Shown piece by piece: positions 5,741-6,090 of a stretch of DNA of 6,090 nt (within the stretch, counting starts at the first letter, position 1; the number at the start of each line of letters is the position of its first letter). Made by a program: the position numbers and the translations under genes. The notes under the pieces are model-generated. The model had not been told where the DNA came from. It saw only the letters and a list, made by a program, of their open reading frames with translations, and searched no databases. The stretch covers positions 1-6,090 of the forward strand of contig WQWP01000133.1 in the NCBI GenBank assembly GCA_009787485.1, written 5' to 3'. The DNA comes from Lentimicrobiaceae bacterium. GTDB taxonomy: Bacteria; Bacteroidota; Bacteroidia; Bacteroidales; WCHB1-69.

Positions 5741-6090
5741 ATGCGTAATAATAATAAAATGACAAAGCAGTTTTTTTTAACAGTTATTCTTTTTTTCGCC
5801 TTCTTTTTTTCATTAATAGCGCAACCTGCTATAACGGAAATGATTGTAGAAAAAACCACCGGTATCAATACTCCTTTTTTAGATTGTGGCGATCCTTCGC
5901 TTGGCGTATTGATTTTTAGTTCCACAATACCCGGGCTTAAATTCACATTGAACCTGAAAGGCAAATTAAAAAACGATTTTTACAAGGAGCAAGAGAATAG
6001 ATATATACTATGTGTGGAACCCACTGATCGCCACTATATTTTAACGATTACATGTCCGAGTTGCAAGACGACAACTTATACTGTGGAAGA
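5741..6090 (+). CDS. Exported beta-rich protein, N-terminal part only
   Basis: The reading frame is open from the ATG at 5741 to the window edge: 116 codons, continuing beyond it. A signal peptide is obvious (about 7-27, a Phe/Leu-rich core ending SLIA before QP). An in-frame ATG at 5759 (residue 7) is an equally possible start. The first part of the mature protein (31-100) looks like a beta-sandwich: a conserved-looking Asp-Cys-Gly-Asp, then LGVLIFSSTIPGLKFTLN, then ENRYILCVEPTDRHYILTI. This resembles the N-terminal region of Bacteroidota exported proteins that often carry PEGA or carboxypeptidase-regulatory-like domains further on; the comparison is from memory and moderate. Residues 105-108 are CPSC, a CxxC motif in an exported protein. 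It starts 22 bp after the NTF2-like gene and appears to be part of the same operon. Confidence 0.8.
   Translation, partial: MRNNNKMTKQFFLTVILFFAFFFSLIAQPAITEMIVEKTTGINTPFLDCGDPSLGVLIFSSTIPGLKFTLNLKGKLKNDFYKEQENRYILCVEPTDRHYILTITCPSCKTTTYTVE

Noticed and set aside
5335..5964. Minus-strand open frame of 209 codons near the right end
   Set aside because: It runs antisense across two genes with clear signal peptides and their intergenic gap; its product looks like random AT-rich translation.

Overview
The window most likely comes from a Bacteroidota (probably Bacteroidales) genome. It is AT-rich, and every complete gene ends in TAA. All but one of the starts are preceded by A/T-rich sequence without a usable Shine-Dalgarno site. 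The exported NTF2-like protein and the exported beta-rich protein at the right edge look like secreted families I associate with this phylum. That assignment rests on composition and protein style, not on a marker gene.

Layout: positions 1-216 are non-coding and hold a very long imperfect palindrome (5-119, GAAA loop at the tip). It is followed by a T9 tract that could end an alternative terminator-like stem. Six plus-strand genes then follow with gaps of 24, 52, 10, 10 and 22 bp, which looks like one operon: (1) 217-1578, two zinc ribbons, an unknown middle domain and two C-terminal membrane segments; (2) 1603-2076, a small protein with two zinc ribbons, a low-complexity linker and a basic-aromatic tail; (3) 2129-3514, three zinc ribbons, a long E/R/K helix, one membrane segment, a BIG_2 Ig-like domain, a Pro/Glu linker and MORN-like repeats; (4) 3525-4730, an exported protein of unknown family; (5) 4741-5718, an exported protein with a C-terminal NTF2-like domain; (6) 5741 to the window edge, the start of another exported protein, cut off by the window.

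The first three genes share one zinc-ribbon module of the form CxNC-x10-CxxCG in one, two and three copies, with enough nucleotide identity to show duplication within the locus. The topology suggests (inference) that genes 1-3 place zinc ribbons in the cytoplasm, with gene 3 also reaching into the periplasm, while genes 4-6 are delivered outside the cytoplasm. The locus could therefore be a trans-envelope assembly or sensing module. No catalytic domain is recognisable, and I know of no described system with this composition. No RNA genes, transposases, CRISPR arrays or phage genes are visible.
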